From the NCBI RefSeq assembly GCF_022347565.1, contig NZ_JAKRGH010000020.1, forward strand, positions 1 through 64,000: a stretch of DNA of 64,000 nucleotides, written 5' to 3'. The DNA comes from Vibrio sp. Of7-15 (GTDB lineage Bacteria > Pseudomonadota > Gammaproteobacteria > Enterobacterales > Vibrionaceae). Every line of letters begins with the position of its first letter. Within the stretch, counting starts at the first letter, position 1. Positions 7,698-17,416 of the stretch are shown piece after piece. Below the pieces are notes generated by a model. The model saw only the letters and a list, made by a program, of their open reading frames with translations, was not told where the DNA came from and did not search any database. The position numbers and the translations under genes were made by a program.

Positions 7698-10535
7698 CTA
7701 GTTAAGTAAGCGTAATCCTGCGGGTAGCGCATCCCCAAAGACGCGTTTTGTTTCGGATTCCGTTAACTCTTTCACCGTTGAAACTAGCTCAACCCAGCTT
7801 TCAGGTGAGCGACTGGATTTGAGTTTTGCTATTACCTGTTCGCGTACAGAGTCGTTCACATCTAATGTGCGATCGCCCGTCATACGAGTCATCATAACGG
7901 CAGCAAAGCCTATTATTGGCTCTTTTTTCCAATCTTGCTCTAGCAACTGTGGTAGCCAATGGGCCACTTGCTCGGGTGGGATCTGATTGTGTGCACTGCC
8001 ATAAAATGGCGTACGAGAGCAGATTCGGCCAATGGCCCACCAATGGGCTTGGGCATGTTGAGGTTTTTTCAAACGGCTAAAACACCAACCAGCGAGCAAG
8101 GTTTTATCTTCCACATCTAAATGTTCTAGCGAAGCGGCAAGTCGAACCATGCCATCGTAATTACGCTCTTGAGATTCTTGTAAGATCTTATTATTACGAA
8201 GTGCACTTGGGTGTAGGTACTTAGCCAGATCAGTTAGGATCGCTTCTTGTCTGTCTTGATCTAGTCCACCAGAAATACGACGCCAGAATGTCCACCAGTC
8301 GCTCCAGCTTTGAATAGTTTTAAATTGAATACCCTGCTGATATAGAGGCCACACTTGATCCATGCGCCACTCATCAGACGGGTAGCCAAAACCAGGGCGT
8401 AATGTATAGCCAGTTAATTTTAACCAGTTACGCTCGTGAGTATCACTTCTGCGTCGGCGTTTCTTACCTTCTAAAAATGCAGTGGCTAATTCACGTAAGG
8501 CTGGTGTTTCCCAGTTTTCACGTTTACCGAGCATTTTTTCAAGATCTTTGGTGATGGTTTTTACCGCTTTACTACCAGTATCTTTATTGGTGCTACCGTA
8601 GACAGAGCTTATGGCTTGAATGGCATTAGGCAGTTTGGCGGGTAAATGAGATTGGGCAAGAGTAGAATCTTGACCAGTGTTCTCAAGGCGAGCGAGATCT
8701 TTTCGAATTTCGAATTCAACATTCCAGCGTTTGGTTTCGTCGTCTAGGCTGACACACTCAACCTTTAAGGTCCCCACTTCTGTCAGCTGGCAAGCTAATG
8801 TTACGTTAACACGATCTTTTTGGTTAGCATGAAGCGCTTCACGTGCAGTTTCTCCTTCCAAGGTAGCAATGAAAGGAGGAAGAGGAAGTACATTCGCACC
8901 CTTTAGATCAATTAACGCACCTGTTTGTGAGTATTTATCATCAGTAGAAGACATTAAATTAAAACGGACTGGTTCACCTAACGTCAGGGCAAACTCCCGT
9001 CCTTTTAAGCGAATTTCTTGGCCTTCTTCTGTCCCCTTGGCGAGTAAACACAGACCTTGTGCTTCTTTTTTCTTATCTTCAAGAACAAGGAAGAAAGAAC
9101 GAGCCGAACCACCGCCAATTTTCAGTTGTGCACCATGGCGTGCTTTACCATAAGCAACAGCACCATAGGCAACAGAAAGGTCGGGATGTGGGTTTTCTAG
9201 ATTGGTGACATTGTCACCTTTCCAGTGTGAGAAGTTTTCTAAAGCACGTTGAGACAGGAGGGGGCTATTAAATACACCGCCATTCAGTAATACTCCCGCT
9301 GGAATTGCTGGGCGTGGGTCATTTTCTTCGAAGCCAAGCGCATCACGGCACACCGAGCCATGAGTGTCGATAAATTGTGCTAAATGTTTACTGATCGCAG
9401 GATCCGCAGCGTAAGGTAAGCCGAATTCAACAACGGCAGATTGGCGTTGATTTGGGTGCTCAGAAAACTCAGTTTTTGGGAAGAAACCATCGAGGGCAAT
9501 GGCATGGACTTCTTCGCGAGTGATCTCAACACTTTTGGTTCCGCCGATCAATTTAGATCCGCTGCCCAGCATGGTGATCTTGCTGGTTTCAGGAGCATCT
9601 TCGGCCAATAAGCGTTCTTTGGCTTTACGTGTTTGTTGAATGAGCTTAGTTAACGCAGAAGCCGATAGTTTTTTAGAACCGCTTAATCGCTGCTCTGCTA
9701 AATGTGCTAGCGCCAGATCTAAATTGTCGCCGCCTAACATTAGGTGATCGCCAACCCCAATACGCTCTAGGCTAAGCTGGTCTTGGTCATCGTAACTGGC
9801 TTTGATTAAACTTAAATCGGTTGTACCGCCACCCACATCGCACACCATTAGCAGCGGGATCTCTTTTAGTAACTCTTTGGCTTGCTGCTGATTGTTGCTG
9901 TACCAGTCATAACAGACGGCTTGAGGTTCTTCGAGCAGTAGGACTTTTGGCAATCCTGCAAGCTTCGCAGCTTCAAGGGTGAGCGCTCTGGCCCCTTCAT
10001 CAAAAGAGGCGGGAACAGTTACCACAACTTCTTGATCTTGCAGCAGTGCGTCAGGGTGATGGTAATTCCAAGCTTGGCGAACATGGTTAAGGTAGCTGGC
10101 ACTGGCAATCACTGGAGAGACTTTTTCAACGCCTTCAGTGGCAGCCCATGGCAGAATATCGGAGTTACGATCGACACCAGTATGAGAAAGCCAGCTTTTG
10201 GCACTAACGACTTGGCGGCCTTCTACTTTTGCGCCTAACTCGCGAGCCCAATCCCCAATTATGGCTTGAGGAATATCCCCTTCGACAGGTTGGCTATCCC
10301 ATGGAAGAATAAGATCGGAATCAGCCACTTGTCCTTCTGTTGGGTGGTAACGAAACGAAGGCAGTAAAGGCTTACGAAGGACTTCACCAGGGCCTATTAA
10401 CTGGTCGATTTCAAAAATGCTGACTGGGCTGTGTTCTATGTTTTTGCCTTGGCTAATGTCACTGTAAGCGACAACAGTATGGGTTGTGCCTAAGTCAATG
10501 CCAATGAGAAAGCGTGGGGAAGAAGATGAGGACAT
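7698..10535 (-). CDS. Hsp70-family ATPase with DUF3731-like C-terminus
   Basis: A 945-aa protein with an actin-like Hsp70 ATPase domain in its first half: phosphate 1 loop IGIDLGTTHTVV near residue 11, phosphate 2 loop VCDVGGGTTDLS, and LLEEPQAVCYDWY. The substrate-binding part is short and departs from DnaK. The last 300 residues (from about GSTNKDTGSKAV, with KYLHPSALRNNKILQE) match the helical region annotated as DUF3731 in non-canonical Hsp70s. A GTG nine bases upstream is possible, but AGAGAGTGAG lies close before the ATG at 10535. It is the last gene of a three-gene operon. Client and function are unknown. Confidence 0.85.
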   Translation of the reverse strand: MSSSSSPRFLIGIDLGTTHTVVAYSDISQGKNIEHSPVSIFEIDQLIGPGEVLRKPLLPSFRYHPTEGQVADSDLILPWDSQPVEGDIPQAIIGDWARELGAKVEGRQVVSAKSWLSHTGVDRNSDILPWAATEGVEKVSPVIASASYLNHVRQAWNYHHPDALLQDQEVVVTVPASFDEGARALTLEAAKLAGLPKVLLLEEPQAVCYDWYSNNQQQAKELLKEIPLLMVCDVGGGTTDLSLIKASYDDQDQLSLERIGVGDHLMLGGDNLDLALAHLAEQRLSGSKKLSASALTKLIQQTRKAKERLLAEDAPETSKITMLGSGSKLIGGTKSVEITREEVHAIALDGFFPKTEFSEHPNQRQSAVVEFGLPYAADPAISKHLAQFIDTHGSVCRDALGFEENDPRPAIPAGVLLNGGVFNSPLLSQRALENFSHWKGDNVTNLENPHPDLSVAYGAVAYGKARHGAQLKIGGGSARSFFLVLEDKKKEAQGLCLLAKGTEEGQEIRLKGREFALTLGEPVRFNLMSSTDDKYSQTGALIDLKGANVLPLPPFIATLEGETAREALHANQKDRVNVTLACQLTEVGTLKVECVSLDDETKRWNVEFEIRKDLARLENTGQDSTLAQSHLPAKLPNAIQAISSVYGSTNKDTGSKAVKTITKDLEKMLGKRENWETPALRELATAFLEGKKRRRRSDTHERNWLKLTGYTLRPGFGYPSDEWRMDQVWPLYQQGIQFKTIQSWSDWWTFWRRISGGLDQDRQEAILTDLAKYLHPSALRNNKILQESQERNYDGMVRLAASLEHLDVEDKTLLAGWCFSRLKKPQHAQAHWWAIGRICSRTPFYGSAHNQIPPEQVAHWLPQLLEQDWKKEPIIGFAAVMMTRMTGDRTLDVNDSVREQVIAKLKSSRSPESWVELVSTVKELTESETKRVFGDALPAGLRLLN

Positions 10536-10584
10536 ACAACTCACTCTCTTGCTAATTAAATCAGGAAAAGAAACGGATAAAATA

Positions 10585-10608
10585 ACGGCGAGCTTAGTGG
10601 CTCGCCGT
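10585..10608 (-). terminator. Stem-loop between the two Hsp70 genes
   Basis: A perfect 9-bp GC-rich stem (ACGGCGAGC/GCTCGCCGT) is followed on the minus strand by TATTTTAT. It may terminate part of the transcription or protect upstream mRNA, giving less of the distal Hsp70. Confidence 0.55.
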
Positions 10609-10618
10609 CAGGGTAGGG

Positions 10619-12481
10619 TTAGTTAGATTCGCGAACGTCGAATTCAACGTGCCATTTTTGACCGCCATCGGTTGGGATAGCCTCTAGGCATAATGTACCT
10701 AGTTCAGTCACGCGAGAAGCAAGCTGAACGGGCACTACTTCACCCACTTCACGGCCATCAACCACTGGCAGAGTTACTTGGATAGGTGGTAACTCTTCAA
10801 GCTCTTCTGGTAGCCAGAAATCTAGGTGTGTACCGGCAGGATCTTCACGGCGTACTGTTGAACCATAGAAACTAAATTGAACCGGTTGACCGATCACTAG
10901 GCCAAACTCTTGGCTTGGTACATCCACATGAGAGCCTTCTTCCATGCCAAAAGGAGCCACACATAACGCTTCCATTGGTGGTTCCATTCCTGGAATTGCT
11001 GGCATCGCGCTTTCAATCCCCACGTAGTAGCTGCTTGCGATACCGCCACGGATGCGTACGCCTTTACCTTTACGCACAGAGCCGTAGTATGACGCACCAC
11101 TTGCGACTGCTAGATCAAGATCAAGTCCTTCCAGCAGCTTAGCTTCATCTTCACCTGCTTCTGTTAGCCAGCTGTTGATGATAGACATTAAACGGTTTGA
11201 AAGCAGATCAGATTTTAGTACACCACCGTTAAATAGGATGGCACTTGGCTTGATGAAGCCTTCATTGCTTCCTTCACCAAAGAGTTCATCGGCTGCGGCT
11301 GCTTGACGGCTTAAGAAGCTAGCAAGATGACGAGAAACGGCAGCATCTTGAGCGTAAGGAAGACCAATCTTAGTTAGGGCTCCACGCTGCATTTGAACTG
11401 GGTGCTCGGAAATGTCAGAGCGTGGGAAGAAGCCTTCCACTAAGGTTTGCTGAACTTCTTCTTGGGTTAGTTCTGTTTGTAGCGTGCCGCCTAATAGTTT
11501 AGAACCACGGCTTGGTACGATGATTGGTACTGCTTGTAGTTCAGGATCGCTAAGTAGATCTTCTTTTGCATCACGGCATGCATGAGTGATTGCTTGGATC
11601 TGCCAAGGCTGAAGCTGCTTACCTTCTTGTGCTAGTTTCGCTTTTAAGCGGTAAGCTAACGCCAAGTCCATGTTGTCACCACCCAGAAGGATGTGATCAC
11701 CAACCGCAATACGGTTCAGGTTCAGGTTACCGTCTTCTTCCGTTACAGCAATTAAGGATAAATCGGTCGTACCGCCACCGATATCAACCACAAGCACAAT
11801 ATCACCAACGGACACTTGATCACGCCAAGAGTCGTCGCTGTTTTTGATCCAGCTGTATACGGCTGCTTGTGGCTCTTCCAGTAGCGTTAGGTGTTTAAAG
11901 CCCAGCTTGTTAGCCGCTTCTGCTGTTAAGTCACGCGCTGCTGGATCAAACGATGCAGGAACTGTGATCGTTACGTCTTGCTCAGCAAGTGGGGTTTCTG
12001 GGTTTTGGTGGTTCCATGCTGCCTGTAGGTGCTCAAGGTAATGGCAGGTTGCATCCATTGGAGAGGCTTTTTCGACTTCTTCTGGGCTGTTAAGAGGAAG
12101 GAAAGCATCGCGACGGTTTACGCCACCGTGACATAACCAGCTTTTTGCACTAGCGATTAAGCGGATTGGGGTTTTGCTACCAAGCTTACGAGCCATTGCA
12201 CCTACAATCGCGTTTGGCTTTTCGTCCCAAGGTAGGGCTGTGTCGCCTTCAACCAGCTCAGACTCATGAGCTTGATACATAAATGAAGGTAATTGGTCTT
12301 TATTTTCTACGTTGCCAGGCGTAGTTAGCTGAGCAATTGGCATCACTTGTACTTCTGCATCTTCGTCATGAAGATCCACATAAGAAAGTACGCAGTGAGT
12401 GGTACCTAAATCGATACCCACACTGTAGCGGTGTTGTGCATCAGTCTCTTGAGCTGTGTTTTCTTGCATTGTTTGATCCAT
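10619..12481 (-). CDS. Hsp70-family ATPase, 620 aa
   Basis: An Hsp70-like protein with phosphate 1 motif VGIDLGTTHCVLSYVD (about residue 21), phosphate 2 motif VDIGGGTTDLSLI, and the adenosine-loop region LFNGGVLKSDLLSNR. A short beta domain ends the protein (LGTLCLEAIPTDGGQKWHVEF), and the long helical lid of DnaK is absent. It is paralogous to the 945-aa downstream protein but without the DUF3731-like extension. Its ATG shares one base with the stop of the DUF2760-like gene (TAATG), so the two are translationally coupled. Known families of this type are poorly characterised. Confidence 0.87.
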   Translation of the reverse strand: MDQTMQENTAQETDAQHRYSVGIDLGTTHCVLSYVDLHDEDAEVQVMPIAQLTTPGNVENKDQLPSFMYQAHESELVEGDTALPWDEKPNAIVGAMARKLGSKTPIRLIASAKSWLCHGGVNRRDAFLPLNSPEEVEKASPMDATCHYLEHLQAAWNHQNPETPLAEQDVTITVPASFDPAARDLTAEAANKLGFKHLTLLEEPQAAVYSWIKNSDDSWRDQVSVGDIVLVVDIGGGTTDLSLIAVTEEDGNLNLNRIAVGDHILLGGDNMDLALAYRLKAKLAQEGKQLQPWQIQAITHACRDAKEDLLSDPELQAVPIIVPSRGSKLLGGTLQTELTQEEVQQTLVEGFFPRSDISEHPVQMQRGALTKIGLPYAQDAAVSRHLASFLSRQAAAADELFGEGSNEGFIKPSAILFNGGVLKSDLLSNRLMSIINSWLTEAGEDEAKLLEGLDLDLAVASGASYYGSVRKGKGVRIRGGIASSYYVGIESAMPAIPGMEPPMEALCVAPFGMEEGSHVDVPSQEFGLVIGQPVQFSFYGSTVRREDPAGTHLDFWLPEELEELPPIQVTLPVVDGREVGEVVPVQLASRVTELGTLCLEAIPTDGGQKWHVEFDVRESN

Positions 12482-13131
12482 TATAGTTCCACCTCTGCAG
12501 CAGCAACGATGGTAGTGTCATAGCCATCTGCCAGTTTTGGTAAAGTAACTTCGGTAACTTTCCAGCCACGGTGAACTAATGTGCCGTTAAATGGTGCTGA
12601 ACCAACAACATTACCGGTTAAACGAACTTCAGCGGCATTAAAACCTTCTGGTAGTGTAATACGAGCTTCTTCATCTTCAGAGCGAATTGGCGCAAAGCTG
12701 AAGTAATCATTCAGTACTTTCTGACCACCTTCATGAATAACACGAGCAGCAGCACCGATTTCGGCATCTGCGAAGCCTTTTAAATCTTCTTTCATAAAGT
12801 CAATGAAGCGTGCTTCTTGTTGAAGTAGAGAAAGAAGCTGCAGTGCTGAATCAGGCGTTGATGTTTTTAGTTTTGGTTCTACTTCAACGATTTTTTCAAC
12901 AATCTTTTCTACTTCGACAACTTTCTCAACTTCAATGATTTTCTCGACTGGCTTTTCGACCTCAACCACTTTTTCGACTTCAACTTCGACCGTTTTCTCA
13001 ACGACTTTTTCAACTTCTACTGGTTTGCTTTTTTTAGTGATGTACAGCAAGAAGAAAAGAGCGCCCACAGCCGCAAGGCCAGCATGGCCCATATCAAGAG
13101 TGGTCGGAATAATGTTTAAATCAATGTTCAT
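12481..13131 (-). CDS. DUF2760-like membrane protein with Val-Glu-Lys repeats
   Basis: A 216-aa protein. A hydrophobic N-terminal segment (about 14-32, AGLAAVGALFFLLYI) could anchor it in the inner membrane. Residues about 36-88 are a degenerate repeat of VEKVVE, EVEKIVE and similar units, probably an extended or coiled spacer. The C-terminal domain (about 95-216: LLQQEARFIDFMKEDLKGFADAEIGAAARVIH) matches the DUF2760 family, often found beside Hsp70 genes. It is first in the operon, coupled to the Hsp70 gene. It may recruit the two Hsp70s to the membrane, which is an inference from context. Confidence 0.8.
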   Translation of the reverse strand: MNIDLNIIPTTLDMGHAGLAAVGALFFLLYITKKSKPVEVEKVVEKTVEVEVEKVVEVEKPVEKIIEVEKVVEVEKIVEKIVEVEPKLKTSTPDSALQLLSLLQQEARFIDFMKEDLKGFADAEIGAAARVIHEGGQKVLNDYFSFAPIRSEDEEARITLPEGFNAAEVRLTGNVVGSAPFNGTLVHRGWKVTEVTLPKLADGYDTTIVAAAEVEL

Positions 13132-13493
13132 AGTGTTTTCTCTAATTACGGTGAACAGAAATCACCCAAATTAATAAAGAGTTAATTAGGCCGAATGTTA
13201 TCATATTCAAGCCCCATCACATCTAACTCGATGCTTTTTTTACTCTTTAATTGTTTACAAAATGTCTATCTGTTCAAAATTACGACAGAATCAGAGAAAA
13301 GCAACCAATAAGAGCCATTTTATTAAATGATTCAATTACCCTGCGTAGGTGAAAAAACGATAACAACCACCGAAATAACGGTAAATATAGTGATTATATA
13401 TACAGTGTTGTGACATTCGTAAACATGAGAAAAGTTGCCAATATATGAAATACAGCCACAAATGATCTGCGGCTGTTTTGTTGAAAAGGAAAG
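13132..13493. other. AT-rich intergenic region
   Basis: No gene is seen. The stretch should carry the minus-strand promoter of the DUF2760/Hsp70 operon. A weak hairpin near 13453-13475 belongs to the hydrolase gene. Confidence 0.6.
13453..13475 (-). terminator. Possible terminator of the alpha/beta hydrolase gene
   Basis: CAGCC/GGCTG with a long loop, followed on the minus strand by TATTTC. Weak stem, 20 bp after the stop codon. Confidence 0.4.
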
Positions 13494-14405
13494 TTAGTGT
13501 TGCTCAAACCATGAAATAACATCTTGAAATTGATCGTGCTGGGCGTGTTTATGGGTGAGCATATCTATGTGGCCGTAGTTGTGTTTATGGCCGTGTTTTT
13601 GCCCATACACGGATATTTTTTGAATGCCTTTCCCGGACTCTTTCATGAACTCTTTGATATCGATAGGTTGAGCTAAGGCTTTGTCTTTTACTCCGGCAAT
13701 ATGCAGAGTTGGTGGTAAATGAACATCTTTAAGAGCAGCGGCATAATCAAAGTGATCATCACTGTCTACCCAGCTTGACGGTTTGGCCCATTCAATGCTT
13801 TGGCGTAAGGATTTTCTGGTTTCACTGTCTGAGCCCCATTTGAGCTTTTTCGCGGGTAAATAGCCGTGCTTTTTGGACAGCTTCGGTGCTAAGAAATACC
13901 ATAAAATATTGGCTTGAAAAAAACGGCTAGGGTGGCGATTAAACAAAGAGCGTTTAGAGCCAAAATAGGCACAGGCTTTAATGTGATCGATCATGTCTGG
14001 GTTACGAGCTAAGTAGCTATTTAGTAACACACCGCCCCAAGAGTGCCCGATCCAGTAGTCGGGGTAATTGCCTGTCAGTTGCTTTATTTTTTCAAGAAAG
14101 TGGGGGATGTCTTCTTTTATTGCTTCGGTTTGGCCATAGTTTGAAAGCGAGCTGATGGCTGGCTTACTTTCACCGCGGCCGCGCAAGTCTGCAACATAGC
14201 AGTCATAACCTTTGGAAGCTAAGAAGGGCGCTAATCCTTTATTTTTCTTCGAGTAGAATATTTTTCCGTTTTCAATCACACCATGCAGGAAAAAAATCGT
14301 CCCTTTGCTCGGTTGAGTGGGATCGTGGATATGTTGCAAATGCAAACTTTGTTGATGGCAAAGCGGCGTTAAGATTTGGCGTTGTTGAACGTTATTGATA
14401 TCCAT
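13494..14405 (-). CDS. Alpha/beta hydrolase, putative lipase/esterase-like
   Basis: A 303-aa cytoplasmic serine hydrolase. It has the oxyanion-hole region FFLHGVIENG (about residue 38), the nucleophile elbow GHSWGG (Ser about 123), a likely acid in GVKDKALAQP, and a C-terminal His in NYGHIDML. The segment VADLRGRGESKPA is typical of this superfamily. The many histidines near HGHKHNYGHIDML and THKHAQHD are unusual. The substrate is unknown; acyl-ester or lipid hydrolysis is plausible. Single gene. Confidence 0.8.
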   Translation of the reverse strand: MDINNVQQRQILTPLCHQQSLHLQHIHDPTQPSKGTIFFLHGVIENGKIFYSKKNKGLAPFLASKGYDCYVADLRGRGESKPAISSLSNYGQTEAIKEDIPHFLEKIKQLTGNYPDYWIGHSWGGVLLNSYLARNPDMIDHIKACAYFGSKRSLFNRHPSRFFQANILWYFLAPKLSKKHGYLPAKKLKWGSDSETRKSLRQSIEWAKPSSWVDSDDHFDYAAALKDVHLPPTLHIAGVKDKALAQPIDIKEFMKESGKGIQKISVYGQKHGHKHNYGHIDMLTHKHAQHDQFQDVISWFEQH

Positions 14406-14820
14406 ATCGGTTTACTCTGGTGTAAAGACTCTAATTGTTAAGCTATCACCTTTTAACAATAAATTCACATCTAAGAATGGGATAACGAGCATGAAAAAAG
14501 AAAATAGTGAACTATTAATCCAGATTAATATTCAGAGTAGGATGGGGATGGCGAAGTGGCATATATTTTTATGATTGGTTTAACTGGGTGATATATTATT
14601 ATCTGTATTGACAAAATAATAACAAAACCGTTACTTCTTTATTGATCTAGTATCTGCACAGTTTTAAACATCTTTTAGTGAGCCTGCTAAACTTATTTGG
14701 CTTTTATTCTTATCGTGAATACGTTTTGTTTTATTTGGAAAACATCACCTCGACAGGTGTATCAAACGTGCCTAACAGGGCTCGATTATGACAAGATGAC
14801 GTTGGTTGTAGAGATTGCAA
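14406..14820. other. Intergenic region without recognised gene
   Basis: AT-rich sequence with a possible plus-strand -35 element TTGACA near 14609. No convincing reading frame before 14821. Confidence 0.5.
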
Positions 14821-14970
14821 ATGTGGCATATTGGTGATGTGGTTTGGCAGAGAAAGATTAGGGAAAGCGTTTTGAAAAAGATCGAACCAGCTCCTTATGA
14901 AAAAGTAAGTAGCAAGGCCATAATCAAGTCACCTTGGTTGTTTTATGCCATTCTGAGAGAAGCTGGATGA
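14821..14970 (+). CDS. Possible 49-aa small protein
   Basis: A frame from ATG to TGA encodes a basic peptide beginning MWHIGDVVWQRKIRESVLKK and ending SPWLFYAILREAG. Codon use and amino-acid mix look protein-like rather than random, and the in-frame stop just upstream fixes the N-terminus near this ATG. The ribosome site is weak (GAGA). It could be a small protein or the remnant of a larger gene. Confidence 0.35.
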   Translation: MWHIGDVVWQRKIRESVLKKIEPAPYEKVSSKAIIKSPWLFYAILREAG

Positions 14971-15115
14971 GGTTCTAGTCATTATAGCTGAGTGATATAA
15001 GGTTATATTTCCCGTTCGCTTAGGTTAGAATCAGCCGCTTAATTTCCCGTAGTTGGTTTTGTTAGCGCCTTTTGCTGATAATAAAAAAGAGTTTGGCCCC
15101 TGGTTAGGAAGAGTT

Positions 15116-15646
15116 ATGAATTTTAATCGAGTCGTTTGTTTTGACTTGGAAATGTGTTGTTGGAATGAAGATGGTAAAGGGCGAACGGGAGAGATCATTG
15201 AGGTTGGCCTAGCCGAGATTGATTTAGTGAGCGGCCAAGTGGTTAAGCGCGCACAATACTATGTTAAGCCTGAGCACGATGAAGTGTCTCTTTTCTGTCA
15301 TGAGCTAACAGGCATTAGCCCACGTAAAATTGAGAAGCAAGGGCGACCACTCAAAGATGTGCTGAATTCCATGATGAAGAACTTTGGTGGCCCGAATAAA
15401 ATTTATGCTGCATGGGGCAGAGACGATTTGATCTTAGCCGAAGAATGCGAGCAAAAAGGGTTAGAAGTACCATTTAAGGAATTTCTGAACTTAGCTACGT
15501 TATTTCGGATTAACAAACGCTTTAAAAATAATCGAATGGGCCAAAAGGCCGCGTTAGATATGATGAATATTGAGTGGGAAGGCCGCCAGCATTCAGGGTA
15601 TGTGGATGCGTATAACTTGGCTAAGTTGGCATTAGAAATTTTGTAA
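15116..15646 (+). CDS. DEDD-type 3'-5' exonuclease (KapD/ERI-like)
   Basis: A 176-aa exonuclease domain protein. The DEDD residues are visible: FDLEM (Asp and Glu of ExoI) near residue 9, ExoII in YAAWGRDD, and ExoIII in HSGYVDAYNLAKL, the histidine type (DEDDh). This form resembles KapD/ERI1-like RNases rather than the DNA polymerase epsilon subunit. It probably trims RNA 3' ends. AGGAAGAG precedes the ATG at 15116, preferred over an upstream TTG. A bidirectional terminator follows. Confidence 0.82.
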   Translation: MNFNRVVCFDLEMCCWNEDGKGRTGEIIEVGLAEIDLVSGQVVKRAQYYVKPEHDEVSLFCHELTGISPRKIEKQGRPLKDVLNSMMKNFGGPNKIYAAWGRDDLILAEECEQKGLEVPFKEFLNLATLFRINKRFKNNRMGQKAALDMMNIEWEGRQHSGYVDAYNLAKLALEIL

Positions 15647-15742
15647 GTTGTCATTTCTAATGATTGAAACCATCGTTATTGACCAAAATTGAACGATAAG
15701 AAAAATCTTGGTTGAGGTAGTGTTCTGTTTGCTATTGAGGCA

Positions 15743-15773
15743 AAAAAGGAGAGCGTAATTGCTCTCCTTTTTT
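15743..15773. terminator. Bidirectional terminator
   Basis: Stem AAAAAAGGAGAGC / GCTCTCCTTTTTT with a 5-nt loop, between the converging exonuclease and cystine transporter genes. Confidence 0.85.
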
Positions 15774-15791
15774 ATTGGGACGTTAATTCGC

Positions 15792-17168
15792 TTAAGCGTT
15801 CGCTTCTGCTTGTTCTGATTCTTTTTTCTCAGATTTTTTTAGTAAGCGGCTAGTGATTGTACCGGCTGTCATGGAACCACTTACGTTTAATGCTGTGCGA
15901 GCCATATCGATTAATGGTTCAATTGAGATCAGCAGTGCAGCAATGGTAACAGGTAAACCCATCGCAGGTAGTACGATAAGTGCTGCGAAGGTTGCGCCGC
16001 CACCCACACCAGCAATACCAAATGAGCTGATGGTGATCATCGCAACTAACGATAGGATGAAGTTGATGTCCATTGGGTTAATGCCGACTGTTGGTGCCAC
16101 CATAACAGCTAGCATTGCAGGGTAAATACCCGCACAGCCATTTTGACCAATGGTTGCGCCAAAAGAAGCAGATAGGTTAGCGATGGCTGGTGGAACATTT
16201 AGTTTCGTAATCTGTGCTTCTACATTCAGTGGAATTGTAGCGGCACTGCTGCGAGAGCTAAACGCAAAAGTTAGGACAGGCCAGATTTTTTTAAAAAACT
16301 CTGTTGGTTTAACACCAACCAGTGACACTAAGAAACCATGAATCACGAACATGAATAAAATAGCGGCATAAGAAGCAACAATGAAGCCCAATAAGTTCAG
16401 GATGTCTGAAGCATTTGATGTGGCGACTACTTTGGTCATTAGCGCAAGAATACCGTAAGGCGTTAATGCCATGATCATTTTCACCAAACGCATCACAATG
16501 GTTTGCGCAACTTCGACAAAAGTGTGAATTGGTTTTGCTAAATCTTTGTTTTCAGAGCTGACTTTTAGTGCAGCAACGCCCATTAAGATACCAAAAATAA
16601 CAACAGCAATAATAGACGTCGAACGTGCACCTGTTAAATCTGCAAATGGGTTGGTTGGAATAAAGCTAACCAGCATTTGAGGAATGGTTAAATCACTGAC
16701 ACGATCAATGCGATTTTCTAATACAGTCACACGGGCTGTTTCACGCGCACCTTCTGTTAAGCCTTCTGCGGATAAACCAAACAGCTGTGTGATACCAATA
16801 CCCACAAGGGCAGAAATCATGGTAGTGACCAGCAGTACACTAATGGTTAAGCCACTGATTTTCCCCAGCGAGCCCGATTTTTCTAGTTTTACTACCGCCG
16901 CAATCATAGAGATAAGAACCAGCGGCATGATGATCATTTTCAGTAAGCCAACATAGCCTTTACCAACAACATTTACCCACTCTAAAGTGTCTTTGATTGC
17001 TTGGCTGCCTTCACCATAGATAAGCTGTAGCGCTAAACCAAACAGGCTGCCCGAGACTAAGCCAAGTAAAACTAAGCGAGAAAGGGTGTGCTCTTTACGT
17101 TGTTGTCCATGGAGGATAAAAATTAAACCTATAAATATGGCTAGGTTGACAAGAACAAAAAATGACAT
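15792..17168 (-). CDS. tcyP: L-cystine:sodium symporter, TcyP type
   Basis: A 458-aa membrane protein of the DAACS superfamily, close in length and sequence to TcyP/YdjN (about 463 aa). Signature stretches include [20 protein letters not shown], the [16 protein letters not shown] loop, [20 protein letters not shown] and [20 protein letters not shown]. TcyP takes up cystine across the inner membrane as a sulfur source. The C-terminus is a lysine- and glutamate-rich tail. AGGTAAG precedes the ATG. No CysB or CymR site was identified. Single gene. Confidence 0.85.
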   Translation of the reverse strand: MSFFVLVNLAIFIGLIFILHGQQRKEHTLSRLVLLGLVSGSLFGLALQLIYGEGSQAIKDTLEWVNVVGKGYVGLLKMIIMPLVLISMIAAVVKLEKSGSLGKISGLTISVLLVTTMISALVGIGITQLFGLSAEGLTEGARETARVTVLENRIDRVSDLTIPQMLVSFIPTNPFADLTGARSTSIIAVVIFGILMGVAALKVSSENKDLAKPIHTFVEVAQTIVMRLVKMIMALTPYGILALMTKVVATSNASDILNLLGFIVASYAAILFMFVIHGFLVSLVGVKPTEFFKKIWPVLTFAFSSRSSAATIPLNVEAQITKLNVPPAIANLSASFGATIGQNGCAGIYPAMLAVMVAPTVGINPMDINFILSLVAMITISSFGIAGVGGGATFAALIVLPAMGLPVTIAALLISIEPLIDMARTALNVSGSMTAGTITSRLLKKSEKKESEQAEANA

Positions 17169-17352
17169 AGTGACTTACCTGTGGCGATCACGCTGAAAAA
17201 GTGTGCAGCAAGAAATGAGCGTGAAAATAAAATTTAAAATAGGCCGCTAAAATATAGTAAGAACAATATTCCCTAAAATAAGATTAGATGATTACATATA
17301 TCATTCCGTTATATTGGTGGGTATTTAAACAAATAAGTGAGTAAGGAGATTA

Positions 17353-17384
17353 AAAAAGGGCCAGTTACTTATGACTGACCCTTT
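17353..17384 (-). terminator. Terminator of fumC
   Basis: The minus strand reads AAAGGGTCAGT, an 8-nt loop, ACTGGCCCTTTTTT, about 30 bp past the fumC stop. Confidence 0.75.
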
Positions 17385-17416
17385 AAATATCAATATTTAT
17401 TATGTGATATTTTGTA

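Noticed and set aside
12870..13020. Repetitive DNA that could be taken for a tandem repeat array or CRISPR
   Set aside because: It encodes the Val-Glu-Lys spacer of the DUF2760-like protein in frame; there are no constant repeats with unique spacers.
12935..13174. Plus-strand open frame rich in Ser and Thr
   Set aside because: It is the opposite strand of the Val-Glu-Lys repeat and has no independent support.
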